A DNA stretch of 32,073 nucleotides, from assembly GCA_937944405.1 (NCBI GenBank), contig CALDYR010000086.1, forward strand, positions 1 to 32,073, in the 5' to 3' direction. The notes beneath the pieces were generated by a model. The model was not told the DNA's origin. It ran no database searches and saw nothing but the letters and a program-made list of their open reading frames with translations. Position numbers and translations under genes: made by a program. Below are positions 10,616-18,398 of the stretch, piece after piece. This stretch comes from an uncultured Pirellulaceae bacterium (GTDB lineage Bacteria > Planctomycetota > Planctomycetia > Pirellulales > Pirellulaceae). How positions within the stretch are numbered: position 1 is the stretch's first letter; each line of letters begins with the position of its first letter.

Positions 10616-11431
10616 ATGAATATCGTGAGCGGAATTCCGGTGGCAACTCGACAGCAAAAACTACTTGGCAAAGTGAACTCGGTTGTTCTGCCGGGGCTGC
10701 TGGATCTGTTGGACTTGCGAATTTGCCACTACGATCGGAGCGTCGATCCGGCTCGCGCCGAGTACAACCAACACGTCATTTTTTCGTTTTGGCATGAGTA
10801 CATCAGTGTGATTCTTCCACGTTGGGGATACACGCCGCTGACGATTCTTTGTTCTCAACATCGTGATGGCGAATGGGTCAATCAGACCGCGTTGGCGTTG
10901 GGGTTGCGAATCGTGCGGGGAAGTACCTCGCGCGGCGGTTCGTCGGCAATCCGTCAGTTAAAACGAAACAGTAAAACGTCCAGTCTGACGCTGACACCGG
11001 ACGGTCCGCGGGGGCCTCGGCGGGAGATGGCCCTGGGGCCGATTTACTTGGCTTCGTTATTGGGAATGCCGATTGTGCCGTTGGGGATATCGATCTCCAA
11101 TGCGTACCGGTTGAACACGTGGGACAAGTTCGCGTTGCCGCGTCCCACTTCACGTATTCGGATTATCTTTGGGCCGAAAATTCACATTCCACGAAAATCG
11201 ACTCGAGATGAACTCGAAGCGGCACGATCTGGGGTGCAACGATTGATGAACGATCTTTGCGACACCGCCGATGCGTGGGCAGAATCGGGAGAAAGGATGC
11301 TGGGCGAGCAACCCTTCCGCCGTGCCCGCCGCACCAACAGCATCTTGTTCGATTCTGCCGACGCCACCACTGTTGAGGCTCAATCCAAAGGAACGTTTCG
11401 GTTGATCGGTGCAGGTGAAGACGCCGCGTAG
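10616..11431 (+). CDS. DUF374 lysophospholipid acyltransferase-family protein
   Basis: Probable membrane-associated acyltransferase of the LPLAT superfamily, DUF374 branch, often placed near lipid A or outer-membrane lipid genes. In the 271 residues the acyltransferase histidine lies in FSFWHEYIS (His60). The LPLAT block LTPDGPRGPRREM follows at 126-138, and a hydrophobic stretch PIYLASLLGMPIVPLGI follows at 142-158. The last 45 residues, beyond the fold, are rich in Arg, Ala and Ser. The usual HxxxxD motif reads HEYIS here, as in other DUF374 proteins as I recall them. AAGGA precedes the ATG. Acyl donor and acceptor are unknown. Confidence 0.82.
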   Translation: MNIVSGIPVATRQQKLLGKVNSVVLPGLLDLLDLRICHYDRSVDPARAEYNQHVIFSFWHEYISVILPRWGYTPLTILCSQHRDGEWVNQTALALGLRIVRGSTSRGGSSAIRQLKRNSKTSSLTLTPDGPRGPRREMALGPIYLASLLGMPIVPLGISISNAYRLNTWDKFALPRPTSRIRIIFGPKIHIPRKSTRDELEAARSGVQRLMNDLCDTADAWAESGERMLGEQPFRRARRTNSILFDSADATTVEAQSKGTFRLIGAGEDAA

Positions 11432-11751
11432 TTGGTCATTGGGGGGCGGGGCATGGTTTCTTAGGAACGCTGGAAAAACAGCTTGGTGGTTGGGCGACGC
11501 TCGTTTGCACCAGAGTTTTTATGTTGAACCGTTAGCCAACAGACGTATGTGTTTTCAGCGTCACCCAACACATCCCCCTTTGGGTTTGGTTAAACGAAAG
11601 AAAAGCGCTGGCTTTGAACTCCGGACTTACAAAACCCGCGATCCTTAACCGATGTTGAGCCAATTGCCGATGAATGAATTGTGGTTACGGTCGCTGTTTA
11701 TCGGACTGAATTTTAGCGGGGTGAGAGTTTGATTTTCGCGGTGGCGAAAGC
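11432..11751. other. Convergent intergenic region, no gene seen
   Basis: 320 bp between convergent genes. It holds a weak 6-bp hairpin (11563-11568 with 11580-11585) and the terminator-like hairpin near its right end listed separately. Short open frames here have no codon bias or recognisable motif. Confidence 0.5.
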
Positions 11752-11757
11752 TCAAAC
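11727..11757 (-). terminator. Hairpin overlapping the stop codon of the orphan gene
   Basis: On the minus strand GTTTGA (11757-11752, including the TGA stop) pairs with TCAAAC (11732-11727). Inside it TTTCGC pairs with GCGAAA across the loop CACC. The result is 12 paired positions with a small internal loop. There is no U-tract, so it may be a weak terminator or 3'-end stability hairpin. Confidence 0.45.
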
Positions 11758-12306
11758 GCTATAGGGCAATCGCCGAGGAAACGGCAGGTCTTCTTTGGGA
11801 GGAAGACGGAGGTTGTGTTCGACGGCCCAATCAGCGCGCTGCGAATCAGAGGCGTAATATCTCAGCCACGATTCCTCGTCGTCGGGATTGAAGCACTGCC
11901 ATTGCAGCACGTCGCGGCCGGGAAGCTGAACCATTTTCTCTTGGGCCGGTAAGATGTCTCGCGCGATCAAGCAATACAGTTGGCGGTCGGAAAGGTGTCC
12001 GGTTTGCAGCAACGCGATCTTTTTTTCAAACAACAAATGGATCACTCGATCGAGTTCGAGTGCGAGCGTTTGGTCGTCCATCGTTTGATGGGGAACTAAT
12101 TCCATTTCGGGGGAAAACCATTGACTGATCGGCAACACAGGGGCTTTCTCCCAAGCCAACATCGAAGATAGAAATTCGTTTTCGTGGACCGTTGACATGC
12201 GATCTAAATCCACCAAGTAAATGGACTCGTCGAGATACGGTTCCATCTCGTTGCGCAGCTGGGCGTTTTGAATCAGGAGATCAACTTCGGAGACTGACGT
12301 TGCCAT
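11752..12306 (-). CDS. Conserved planctomycete protein of unknown function
   Basis: 184 residues from the ATG at 12306. The frame stays open to an ATG at 12387, but the upstream 27 residues are proline-rich and start with no Shine-Dalgarno, while MATSVSEVDLLIQNAQLRNE looks like the true, ordered N-terminus. No signal peptide, membrane segment or known catalytic motif is seen. The C-terminal third contains LSDRQLYCLIARDILP, then a Trp-rich stretch (LQWQCFNPDDEESWLRYYAS), and it ends in PFPRRLPYSV. Acidic and probably cytoplasmic. I recall similar unnamed proteins in planctomycete genomes, but cannot assign a role. Neighbours give no clear clue. Confidence 0.7.
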   Translation of the reverse strand: MATSVSEVDLLIQNAQLRNEMEPYLDESIYLVDLDRMSTVHENEFLSSMLAWEKAPVLPISQWFSPEMELVPHQTMDDQTLALELDRVIHLLFEKKIALLQTGHLSDRQLYCLIARDILPAQEKMVQLPGRDVLQWQCFNPDDEESWLRYYASDSQRADWAVEHNLRLPPKEDLPFPRRLPYSV

Positions 12307-12693
12307 GCGTTTTGTGGGGGGCGAAATAGGGGGCGAATAGTTCGGCAGATTCACAGCGGAAACAAGTTTTCCTGCGATGTGCCACATGATGAAAATTTAT
12401 CAATCACCAATTTCGAAGCAAGTTTCAACTTTAGCAAATCGACCAAAAACGAGCTTTGTTGTTTGGGTTCGATCTTAGAATCGGATTTGGCGTTAAGGTT
12501 TGACAACAAATTGTGCTGGCACGTCCGATATGTTGCTGGTTGCAGTGGGCATTAGGGGAGTTCGAAGGGTTGCTTGACAACGATTTTGTCTTTGGTGACG
12601 TGGGCTGGCCTGTTTACCGTCGGCTGAACATTGTGTCCGAGACCGTCTCTTAACTTTCGACAGCACCAAAATAATCGACTCGTGCAACAGGAT
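12307..12693. other. Intergenic region upstream of the orphan gene, no convincing gene
   Basis: About 390 bp between two minus-strand genes. A minus-strand frame at about 12550-12660 reads TVNRPAHVTKDKIVVKQPFELP before a stop. That looks faintly protein-like, but it has no start codon or Shine-Dalgarno, so I do not call it. No hairpin or promoter stands out. Confidence 0.4.
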
Positions 12694-13257
12694 TTAGAAA
12701 CCAAGTTCTAACTGCGGGTCTTCGGTTTCGACGCCGTCGGGGTTGAGCTCCTTGTACAGCAGGCTGGGTTGAATACCTTGGTTATTTTGATACTTGCCGC
12801 TGACGTATTCTTTGACTTCGCCTTCTATCTGGTGGTAGAAAATTTGGCAGATCGAAACGCCCGGATAGATTTTTACTGGTTGGACGGCGAACATCTCCAG
12901 CGTCCAGTACCCGGCAAAACCGACGTCACCAAATCCTGCAGTGACATGCACGAACAACCCCAGACGGCCAATCGACGAACGCCCTTCGATCATCGGGACC
13001 AGGTTGTGCGTTTCGGTTCTTTCGACGGTGCGTGCGAGATACAACCGGTTTGGCTCAAGCGTCAGTCCCGTTTTGGGGATTTCGATGTGTTTAACCCGAT
13101 TACTTTTCTTCATGTCCAACACGACCTCTTCGTAGATGAGGGCTTCGTGGTGTAACGTTAAATTGTAGCTGTTGGGGTTAAGGTTCTCTGGCTTAAACGG
13201 GTCAATCTGTATGTCAGTACCGAGTCGTTTTTCGATTTCGCAGCCGGAAAGAATCAT
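12694..13257 (-). CDS. dcd: dCTP deaminase
   Basis: Deaminates dCTP to dUTP, supplying dTMP synthesis; a cytoplasmic trimer of the dUTPase fold. 187 residues from the ATG at 13257, which gives the usual short N-terminus MILSG. The frame runs 24 codons further upstream, but that segment is not family-like. Active-site blocks are visible: GRSSIGRLG at 92-100, HVTAGFGDVGFAGYWTLE at 104-121 with catalytic Glu121, and the C-terminal lid KYQNNQGIQPS at 155-165. Whether it is mono- or bifunctional (dCTP deaminase/dUTPase) cannot be decided by eye. Shine-Dalgarno is weak. Confidence 0.93.
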   Translation of the reverse strand: MILSGCEIEKRLGTDIQIDPFKPENLNPNSYNLTLHHEALIYEEVVLDMKKSNRVKHIEIPKTGLTLEPNRLYLARTVERTETHNLVPMIEGRSSIGRLGLFVHVTAGFGDVGFAGYWTLEMFAVQPVKIYPGVSICQIFYHQIEGEVKEYVSGKYQNNQGIQPSLLYKELNPDGVETEDPQLELGF

Positions 13258-13700
13258 ATCGGTTCTCGGGTTCAGGGGCGTGGTGTCTGACGCAGGTGGG
13301 ATTTTGTGACCGCGCGCCGGTTGTGTCAACCAGCCAAAAATTTAAGCCGGAAAAGTTTTTAAGCTGAAACAGCCGGCTTGGTTGGGGGGCGTCGTGGTTG
13401 GTTTGCTCTATGGGAAATGCAGGAACCAACCTCGAAAGAAGCCGCATTGTTGCCCCCCAAAGCGATTTTGGATTGATAAATCGATCCCTGTCGGTGGCCG
13501 ACGGGGGCGAGCACGATTTATTATGGTGGAAAGGGCGTCAGGGATTGATCGGAGTCGAAATTCTTGAAAGATATGCAATAATATGAAGGTGTTCAAATCT
13601 TCGGCCTGCGATCATGAAACAATGTGGTTTTGCCCAAACCTAAACCCGAACTCGGGCGATGTTTTGAGGCCAGCAGTACAGACTTTAACCGGAAGAAACA
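13258..13700. other. Divergent intergenic region between dcd and the BI-1 gene
   Basis: About 440 bp with no supported gene. AAGCCGG (13344-13350) and CCGGCTT (13373-13379) form a perfect 7-bp inverted repeat around a 22-nt AT-rich loop, 87-122 bp upstream of dcd, which could be an operator or leader hairpin. A poor promoter-like pair (TCGAAA, 18 nt, TAATAT) lies about 110-140 bp before the BI-1 ATG. Neither is strong. Confidence 0.4.
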
Positions 13701-14423
13701 ATGAGTCAAAACCCATACGAATCTCCTTACGTTCCCTTTGGCGATGTGGTGGCCCAAGCGGCTGTCGACGAACGGGCAACCTTTATACGCAACACTTACT
13801 TGCACTTGATCGGCGCGGTGTTTGCTTTCGCGGCGATCAACGGCATCGCGTTGACGTTGTTCAACGAGCAAATCGGACGGTTCGCGGAGACGGTGACCTC
13901 CGGTTATACGTATTTGCTGTTTTTTGGGGCGTTCATGGCCGTGAGCTACATTGCCGACCGATGGGCTCGTAGTGATACCTCACGATCAATGCAGTACCTT
14001 GGTTTGTCATTGTATGTGATTGCCGAAGCGCTTCTGTTTCTGCCGCTACTTTACGCGGCCGACCGGTTCGCACCGGGGGCGATTTCGTCAGCGGGGATTG
14101 TCACCGTGGTGGTGTTCGGTGGTTTGACGTTTGTTGTGTTTTTAACCAAAGCTGATTTCTCCTTTTTGCGATCAGCGCTCTGGGTGGGCGGGTTGGCGGC
14201 GATTGGTTTGTGCGTGGCCAGTATGGTTTTGGGGTTCCAATTGGGAGTTTGGTTTTCGGTTGCGATGATCGTTCTGGCCGCTGGTAGTATCCTCTACAGC
14301 ACGTCGAACGTTCTACACAGCTATCGCACCAACCAATACGTGGCGGCGTCATTGTCACTGTTTGCGTCGGTGGCGTTGTTGTTCTGGTACGTGTTGAGAC
14401 TATTCATGGCGTTCGACGAGTAA
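13701..14423 (+). CDS. Bax inhibitor-1/YccA-family membrane protein
   Basis: An integral inner-membrane protein of 240 residues with about seven hydrophobic helices. They start at about residue 35 (HLIGAVFAFAAINGIAL) and end at about 235. The family (TMBIM/BI-1, including E. coli YccA and YbhL) includes calcium-leak channels and, for YccA, a modulator of the FtsH protease. The C-terminal helices and the short acidic end MAFDE agree with the family. The N-terminus (about 1-25) is soluble and starts SQNPYESP. Start ATG has GGAAG upstream. The next gene starts 7 bp after the stop and encodes a LON substrate-binding domain, so the two are co-transcribed, which makes a link to proteolysis attractive but unproven. 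Confidence 0.88.
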   Translation: MSQNPYESPYVPFGDVVAQAAVDERATFIRNTYLHLIGAVFAFAAINGIALTLFNEQIGRFAETVTSGYTYLLFFGAFMAVSYIADRWARSDTSRSMQYLGLSLYVIAEALLFLPLLYAADRFAPGAISSAGIVTVVVFGGLTFVVFLTKADFSFLRSALWVGGLAAIGLCVASMVLGFQLGVWFSVAMIVLAAGSILYSTSNVLHSYRTNQYVAASLSLFASVALLFWYVLRLFMAFDE

Positions 14424-14430
14424 GGCAAAG

Positions 14431-15132
14431 ATGGCCAAACCTAAAATAGGGCTTCCCGACAGTTTTTCCGGAATCGTGAGGCTATTTCCACTGCCGAATG
14501 TGGTGCTGTTTCCCGGCGTCGTGCAGGCGCTGCACGTTTTCGAACCACGGTACAAGGAAATGGTCCAAGAAGCTATCGCGAGTGATGAATTGATCACGAT
14601 GGCGATGGTGAAGCCCGAACAATTGGTCACCTCGGGCGATCGGCCGGCGTTGTTCGATACCGTTTGCATCGGCAAAATTATGACGCATGCGGAGTTAGAA
14701 GATGGGCGCTATAATTTGCTGTTGGCGGGGGTCCGACGGGCACGGATTTTAGAGGAAGTCAACTTCGAACTCAATTTTCGTAAGGCGCGAGTGGAATTGT
14801 TGGCTGATGACGAAGACGCCGAACCGGCCGATCAACTGCAGGAACTGAGACAGCGGGTCGTTGATCAGTTTTTGCAAATGTTGCCTGCTCAGTCTCATTT
14901 GGATCGCGCTTCACTGGACAGTCTTTTGGAAAGCGATGTTGGGACTGGACAACTGGTGGATTTAATTTGCTATTCCTGTGGTGCGCATCCTCTAGAATTA
15001 CAGCAAGCCCTTGGGATCGACAGCGTCGTCAAACGGGCCGAGTTCATTCTCAAGATTCTGCGCCGGTTGGAGAAACAGGTCCAGTCGCCAGAACCACCAA
15101 GCGAATTTCCACCGAATTTTAGTCTGAATTAG
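14431..15132 (+). CDS. LON substrate-binding-domain protein (no protease domain)
   Basis: 233 residues consisting of the LON N-terminal (PUA-like) substrate-recognition domain plus a helical C-terminal part. Diagnostic is RLFPLPNVVLFPGVVQALHVFEPRYKEM (about residues 12-39), followed by the CIGKIMTHAELEDGRYNLLLAGVRRARI strand region. There is no AAA+ ATPase and no Ser-Lys protease dyad, so it is not a Lon protease. Such stand-alone proteins are common, and their function is not established; adaptor or client recognition is the usual guess. It is 7 bp downstream of the BI-1 gene and clearly in its operon. The selenoprotein gene starts 115 bp downstream. Confidence 0.9.
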   Translation: MAKPKIGLPDSFSGIVRLFPLPNVVLFPGVVQALHVFEPRYKEMVQEAIASDELITMAMVKPEQLVTSGDRPALFDTVCIGKIMTHAELEDGRYNLLLAGVRRARILEEVNFELNFRKARVELLADDEDAEPADQLQELRQRVVDQFLQMLPAQSHLDRASLDSLLESDVGTGQLVDLICYSCGAHPLELQQALGIDSVVKRAEFILKILRRLEKQVQSPEPPSEFPPNFSLN

Positions 15133-15235
15133 TGGCACAACGGCAGGTTGCGTTCTGCCCTATGAAAACTATTTTTTCAGTCTACTTTTTGGAGCACCAC
15201 ACAAATTTCCCAACAACGGTCGGGAATGTTTTTTG

Positions 15236-15242
15236 AAAGGAG
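15236..15242 (+). promoter_or_regulatory. Shine-Dalgarno deciding the selenoprotein start
   Basis: AAAGGAG lies 5 nt before the ATG at 15248. It is one of the better ribosome sites in the window. It marks an ATG whose frame reaches TGA after only ten codons, which supports read-through of that TGA rather than a start downstream. Confidence 0.8.
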
Positions 15243-15247
15243 CTGTT

Positions 15248-15487
15248 ATGAAGATAACAATCGAATACTGCAACGAGTGATTTTTTCTCCCTCAGGCCAC
15301 CAGTTTGGCGGCCGATATCGAGAACGAATTCGGAGTGAAACCCACATTAGTTGCGGGTAGTGGCGGCGTCTACAAAATCACGGCCGACGATAAGGTGCTT
15401 TACTGTAAGCACGATTCTGACGACCAGTTTCCAGCCGAAGGCCAAGTTATTGCTGCGGTCAAAGCCTACCAACAGTCGCTAGATTGA
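15248..15487 (+). CDS. SelW/Rdx-family selenoprotein (in-frame UGA as selenocysteine)
   Basis: Small thioredoxin-like redox protein of the SelW/SelT/SelH (Rdx) family, 79 residues if TGA at 15278-15280 is read as selenocysteine. The product begins MKITIEYCNEU, so the UGA falls exactly on the second redox residue of the family CxxC/CxxU motif (Cys8, Sec11). After the UGA the frame stays open and family-like: FFLPQATSLAADIENEFGV, then a GSGGVYKI strand, KVLYCKHDSD, and the closing FPAEGQVIAAVKAY helix. Typical annotation would either miss it or start at the TTG at 15305. Evidence for decoding is the strong Shine-Dalgarno, intact family sequence on both sides and a SECIS-like hairpin. The alternative is a single nonsense mutation in a Cys codon. 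The sel machinery lies outside the window. Confidence 0.85.
15295..15313 (+). promoter_or_regulatory. Candidate bacterial SECIS hairpin
   Basis: GGCCACC (15295-15301) pairs with GGCGGCC (15307-15313), 6 of 7 pairs with one A-C mismatch, closing the 5-nt loop AGUUU. The loop begins 22 nt after the UGA, inside the 16-37 nt window known for bacterial SECIS elements. It has a G among its first two bases, as SelB recognition usually needs. It lies within the coding sequence, as in bacteria. Confidence 0.65.
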
Positions 15488-15610
15488 TCCGTAACCTGTC
15501 GGAAGAACGATTGAACGAGAGCTACATATTGCTGACCGAAAGATCCGCTCACCCAAGCGATCCAACAAAAGCATGATGCTGAAGTATCAAACGCAAGTTA
15601 GTTGACGTAA

Positions 15611-15669
15611 TCGTAGTGGGATTCGCCAGAGCTCCCCTCAGCCCGGGATTCCGGCGAATTCCACTACGA
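15611..15669. repeat. 59-bp palindromic intergenic element (REP/MITE-like)
   Basis: Left arm TCGTAGTGGGATTCGCC (15611-15627) pairs with right arm GGCGAATTCCACTACGA (15653-15669) over 17 positions with one G-T wobble, around a 25-bp centre. It lies between convergent genes. The sequence type resembles intergenic palindromes I associate with Rhodopirellula-like genomes, but I could not search for copies. Confidence 0.7.
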
Positions 15670-15734
15670 AACAAGGCACCAATCTTATGACCCTTGGTAG
15701 TGCGCTGACAACAGCCCGCCCTGCGGGTTTCACT

Positions 15735-15769
15735 AACAACGAACAACTAACAACGAACAACGAACAACT
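15735..15769. repeat. Five tandem heptamers AACAACG/AACAACT
   Basis: Five consecutive 7-bp units in the order G, T, G, G, T at the last base, ending 5 bp before the xylA stop codon. It is a simple microsatellite that should vary in length between strains. Confidence 0.9.
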
Positions 15770-15774
15770 AACCT

Positions 15775-17085
15775 TTACACAAAACGGTTGATGTAGTTCT
15801 CAAGGAACTCTTGGCGCCCGCTGGTGTTGGGGGCGGCTTCGCCTTTGTTGATCATGTATTGGCTGAGCGATTTGAAGTCATGTTTTCCGGCCTCGATGGC
15901 TTTGCCAACGCCTTGGTCCCAACTTGAGTAACGTTGGTTGACAAATTTTTGCATTCCTTCATCGGCTCGAATCGCGGCTGCTATTTTTAAACCGCGCGCA
16001 AATGCGTCCATGCCGCCAATGTGTGCGTAAAACAAATCGATAGGATCGATGCTTTCGCGCCGCACTTTTGCATCGAAGTTTACGCCACCGGGCCCAATGC
16101 CACCGTGCTTGAGGATTGCCAGCATGCATTGGGTGGTCAGATAAATGTCCGTCGGGAACTGATCGGTGTCCCAGCCTAATAGAAGGTCACCGGTGTTGGC
16201 GTCAATCGATCCAAGGCAATCCTGCGTTCCGGCGTAGTCCAGTTCATGCATCATCGTGTGTCCTGACAGCGTTGCGTGGTTCGTTTCGATGTTCAATTTA
16301 AAACGATCCATCAAACCGTAAGCCCGCAGAAAGTTGATGCATGCTGCGGCGTCGCTATCGTACTGGTGTTTGGTGGGTTCTTTGGGTTTGGGTTCGATCA
16401 GGAATGTTCCCGTGAATCCGATCTCGTCGGCGTAAGCGGTGGCCATGTTCAGAAACTGGCCCAGATGATCCATTTCCCTTTTCATGTCGGTGTTAAAAAG
16501 GTTCATGTAACCTTCACGACCGCCCCAGAACACGTAGTTCTCGCCGCCCAAGCGGAGGGTGACTTCCAGTGCTTTTTTGACTTGAGCGGCGGCGAAGGCA
16601 AACACGTCGGCATTGCAACTGGTCGCGGCGCCGTGCATGTATCGCGGGTGGGAGAACATATTAGCCGTTCCCCACAGTAATTTGATACCGGTGCGTTGTT
16701 GTTCTTCTTCCAGCACGTCGGCGATCTTGTCGAGGTTTTCATGGGTCTGGGCCAGGGTGCTGCCTTCGGGCGCGACGTCGCGATCGTGGAATGCGTAGAA
16801 TGGAGCGCCTAACTTTTCCATGAACTCAAACGCAACGCGTGCCCGGTTGATGGCGTTGTCGAGGCTGGCGGTTCCGTCTTCCCATGGTCGGTTTAGGGTC
16901 GGGGCACCGAAGGGGTCGCTGCCGTTGGCCCGGAAGGTGTGCCAGTAAACGACGCTGAAGCGCAAGTGCTCCTTCATCGTTTTCCCTTCGATGACTTCCT
17001 CGGGATCGTAGTATCGAAAGGCAAGCGGGTTGTCGGAGTTCGGCCCTTCAAATTTGATTTTCGGAACATCAGGGAAGGCTGCCAT
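15775..17085 (-). CDS. xylA: Xylose isomerase
   Basis: Interconverts D-xylose and D-xylulose (also glucose/fructose) with two divalent metals; cytoplasmic tetramer. 436 residues, the length of class II enzymes. Catalytic and metal residues are visible: His100 and Asp103 in [13 protein letters not shown], the [15 protein letters not shown] block with Glu231 and Lys233, Glu267/His270 in [12 protein letters not shown], Asp295 in GSIDANTGD, and Asp306/Asp308 in [17 protein letters not shown] sits 6 nt before the ATG, one of the strongest ribosome sites here. No xylulokinase or xylose transporter is adjacent. A 12-bp palindrome 68 bp upstream may be an operator. Confidence 0.98.
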   Translation of the reverse strand: MAAFPDVPKIKFEGPNSDNPLAFRYYDPEEVIEGKTMKEHLRFSVVYWHTFRANGSDPFGAPTLNRPWEDGTASLDNAINRARVAFEFMEKLGAPFYAFHDRDVAPEGSTLAQTHENLDKIADVLEEEQQRTGIKLLWGTANMFSHPRYMHGAATSCNADVFAFAAAQVKKALEVTLRLGGENYVFWGGREGYMNLFNTDMKREMDHLGQFLNMATAYADEIGFTGTFLIEPKPKEPTKHQYDSDAAACINFLRAYGLMDRFKLNIETNHATLSGHTMMHELDYAGTQDCLGSIDANTGDLLLGWDTDQFPTDIYLTTQCMLAILKHGGIGPGGVNFDAKVRRESIDPIDLFYAHIGGMDAFARGLKIAAAIRADEGMQKFVNQRYSSWDQGVGKAIEAGKHDFKSLSQYMINKGEAAPNTSGRQEFLENYINRFV

Positions 17086-17152
17086 GAGTTTCTCCTTGAG
17101 ATTTACCTAGAATTTTAGTGGTTGCATTTTCGGATTGACGTTGCGTGTTCTT

Positions 17153-17164
17153 AAATTCGAATTT
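17153..17164. promoter_or_regulatory. Possible operator palindrome upstream of xylA
   Basis: AAATTCGAATTT is a perfect 12-bp palindrome 68 bp upstream of the xylA start, in the 276-bp gap before the SDR gene. A repressor or activator site is possible, but no regulator gene is nearby. AT-rich palindromes of this size can occur by chance. Confidence 0.3.
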
Positions 17165-17361
17165 CCACTCGCACGCCCGAGGGGGTTACGGAGAGTTTTC
17201 ATCAAAAAAGTTAACACAGCTTTTTTAAGTTTCACATCGGCGTATGCCGGAATCAACCACCCGCATGATTTTTGATTGCAGCAAAACCGGTTGGCAAAGT
17301 TCCTTGACCGGTGAGGGAAAGTGGAGCTTCGTAAATCATTTGCCAAGCGTCGCCAAGGGAT

Positions 17362-18303
17362 TCAATGTTTGCTGCCGGAGAACTTTTTTAACAAATAATC
17401 GCCCAATCGAGGCGACAACTGAGCCAACGCGAACGCGAGCCGGGCCTTGTTGGGGATCACGATGTCGGCCTTGCGTTTTTCGCAGCCGACGCGGATTTGG
17501 GCCGCAATGGTTTCCGGCGGGATGCCTTTGAGCTTTACGCCCGCCCCCGGTCGGGTGGCTTGAGTGGGCAACTTGGATGCTTCGGCCGAATATCGAACCC
17601 CGGCGTCCGCCCGACGGATGGGCCCGGGACAAACGAAAAGATAATGCACCGACTTTGGTCCTTCCAATCGCAGTTGATGGTGGTAGGCGGCTAACGCGTG
17701 TTTCGACGTTGCGTAGGGGGCCACCCACGGCCAACCCGTTTTCGCCGCCAAAGAACCAATGTTGACTAAGTGGCCGCTGGTCCGATCGAGCTCCGGGAGG
17801 GCGGCCAGACTGCATCGGACTGCGGAAAGAAAGTTGATCTCCATCAACTGTTGGTAATCGGAAACTTGTGCTTGGGTCAATGCAATGCGCAAGGAACGAC
17901 CGACGTTATTGACCCACAGATCAATTTGTCCGTGGCTGCGTTGCACCTCCGCCACCGCCGCGGCGACGCTTGCGTCTTGGGTCACATCGGCAACCACCGC
18001 GCTGACTGCGTCACCGGATTGGTTTAATTCTTCTACGGTCGCGGCGAGTTTGTTTTCATCCCTTGCCAAACAGACAACGCGCGCCCCTTGGCTGGCGAAA
18101 TGCGACGCGATCGCACGGCCTAAACCGCTCGACCCGCCGGTCACGACCGCTACTTTATCAGTCCAATTGGCCTTAGCTGGTTTTACCACAGTTGTTTTCA
18201 CCACATTTGTTTTTTGAGGGCGTGTCTCCCCGGCATCTGATTGTACCCTAACAAGTCGAACCCTCGTTTGGGAAGGCGATTGATAAAGTTTGTCGATTAG
18301 CAT
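17362..18303 (-). CDS. Short-chain dehydrogenase/reductase (SDR)
   Basis: NAD(P)-dependent oxidoreductase with a Rossmann fold, 313 residues from the ATG at 18303. An in-frame TTG at 18378 would add 25 residues but lacks a Shine-Dalgarno. Classical SDR motifs occur in order: cofactor loop TGGSSGLG, the NNVG segment, the catalytic Ser in NIGSLAAKTG and YATSK with the Tyr-Lys pair, then CPGPI. The first ~55 residues before the fold are basic and probably disordered. The C-terminus (about 260-313) is also extended. The substrate cannot be named. It is transcribed toward xylA with a 276-bp gap, so an operon is doubtful. Confidence 0.88.
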   Translation of the reverse strand: MLIDKLYQSPSQTRVRLVRVQSDAGETRPQKTNVVKTTVVKPAKANWTDKVAVVTGGSSGLGRAIASHFASQGARVVCLARDENKLAATVEELNQSGDAVSAVVADVTQDASVAAAVAEVQRSHGQIDLWVNNVGRSLRIALTQAQVSDYQQLMEINFLSAVRCSLAALPELDRTSGHLVNIGSLAAKTGWPWVAPYATSKHALAAYHHQLRLEGPKSVHYLFVCPGPIRRADAGVRYSAEASKLPTQATRPGAGVKLKGIPPETIAAQIRVGCEKRKADIVIPNKARLAFALAQLSPRLGDYLLKKFSGSKH

Positions 18304-18398
18304 GTTTTTTTTGATTGCGGCTAATCTGCGGGCTGCAGGTGTGTCGATGCTATCGAAAGAAACAGGGGGTTTCTGCAAATTTAACTGGATCCAATCAG

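Larger units (their letters stand above)
15488..15774. other. Repeat-bearing convergent intergenic region
   Basis: 287 bp between the selenoprotein gene and xylA, which converge. It contains the long palindrome and the heptamer array listed separately, and no open frame with coding character. Confidence 0.6.

Noticed and set aside
11409-11648. 79-codon frame overlapping the end of the acyltransferase gene
   Set aside because: Overlaps a real gene in another frame, no ribosome site, no recognisable motif.
12493-12687. 64-codon minus-strand open frame downstream of dcd
   Set aside because: Basic, composition-biased product without homology signal; another frame there looks more protein-like but has no start.
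15305-15487. Separate 60-residue gene starting at TTG
   Set aside because: It is the C-terminal part of the selenoprotein frame; the start has no Shine-Dalgarno, while the ATG at 15248 has a strong one.
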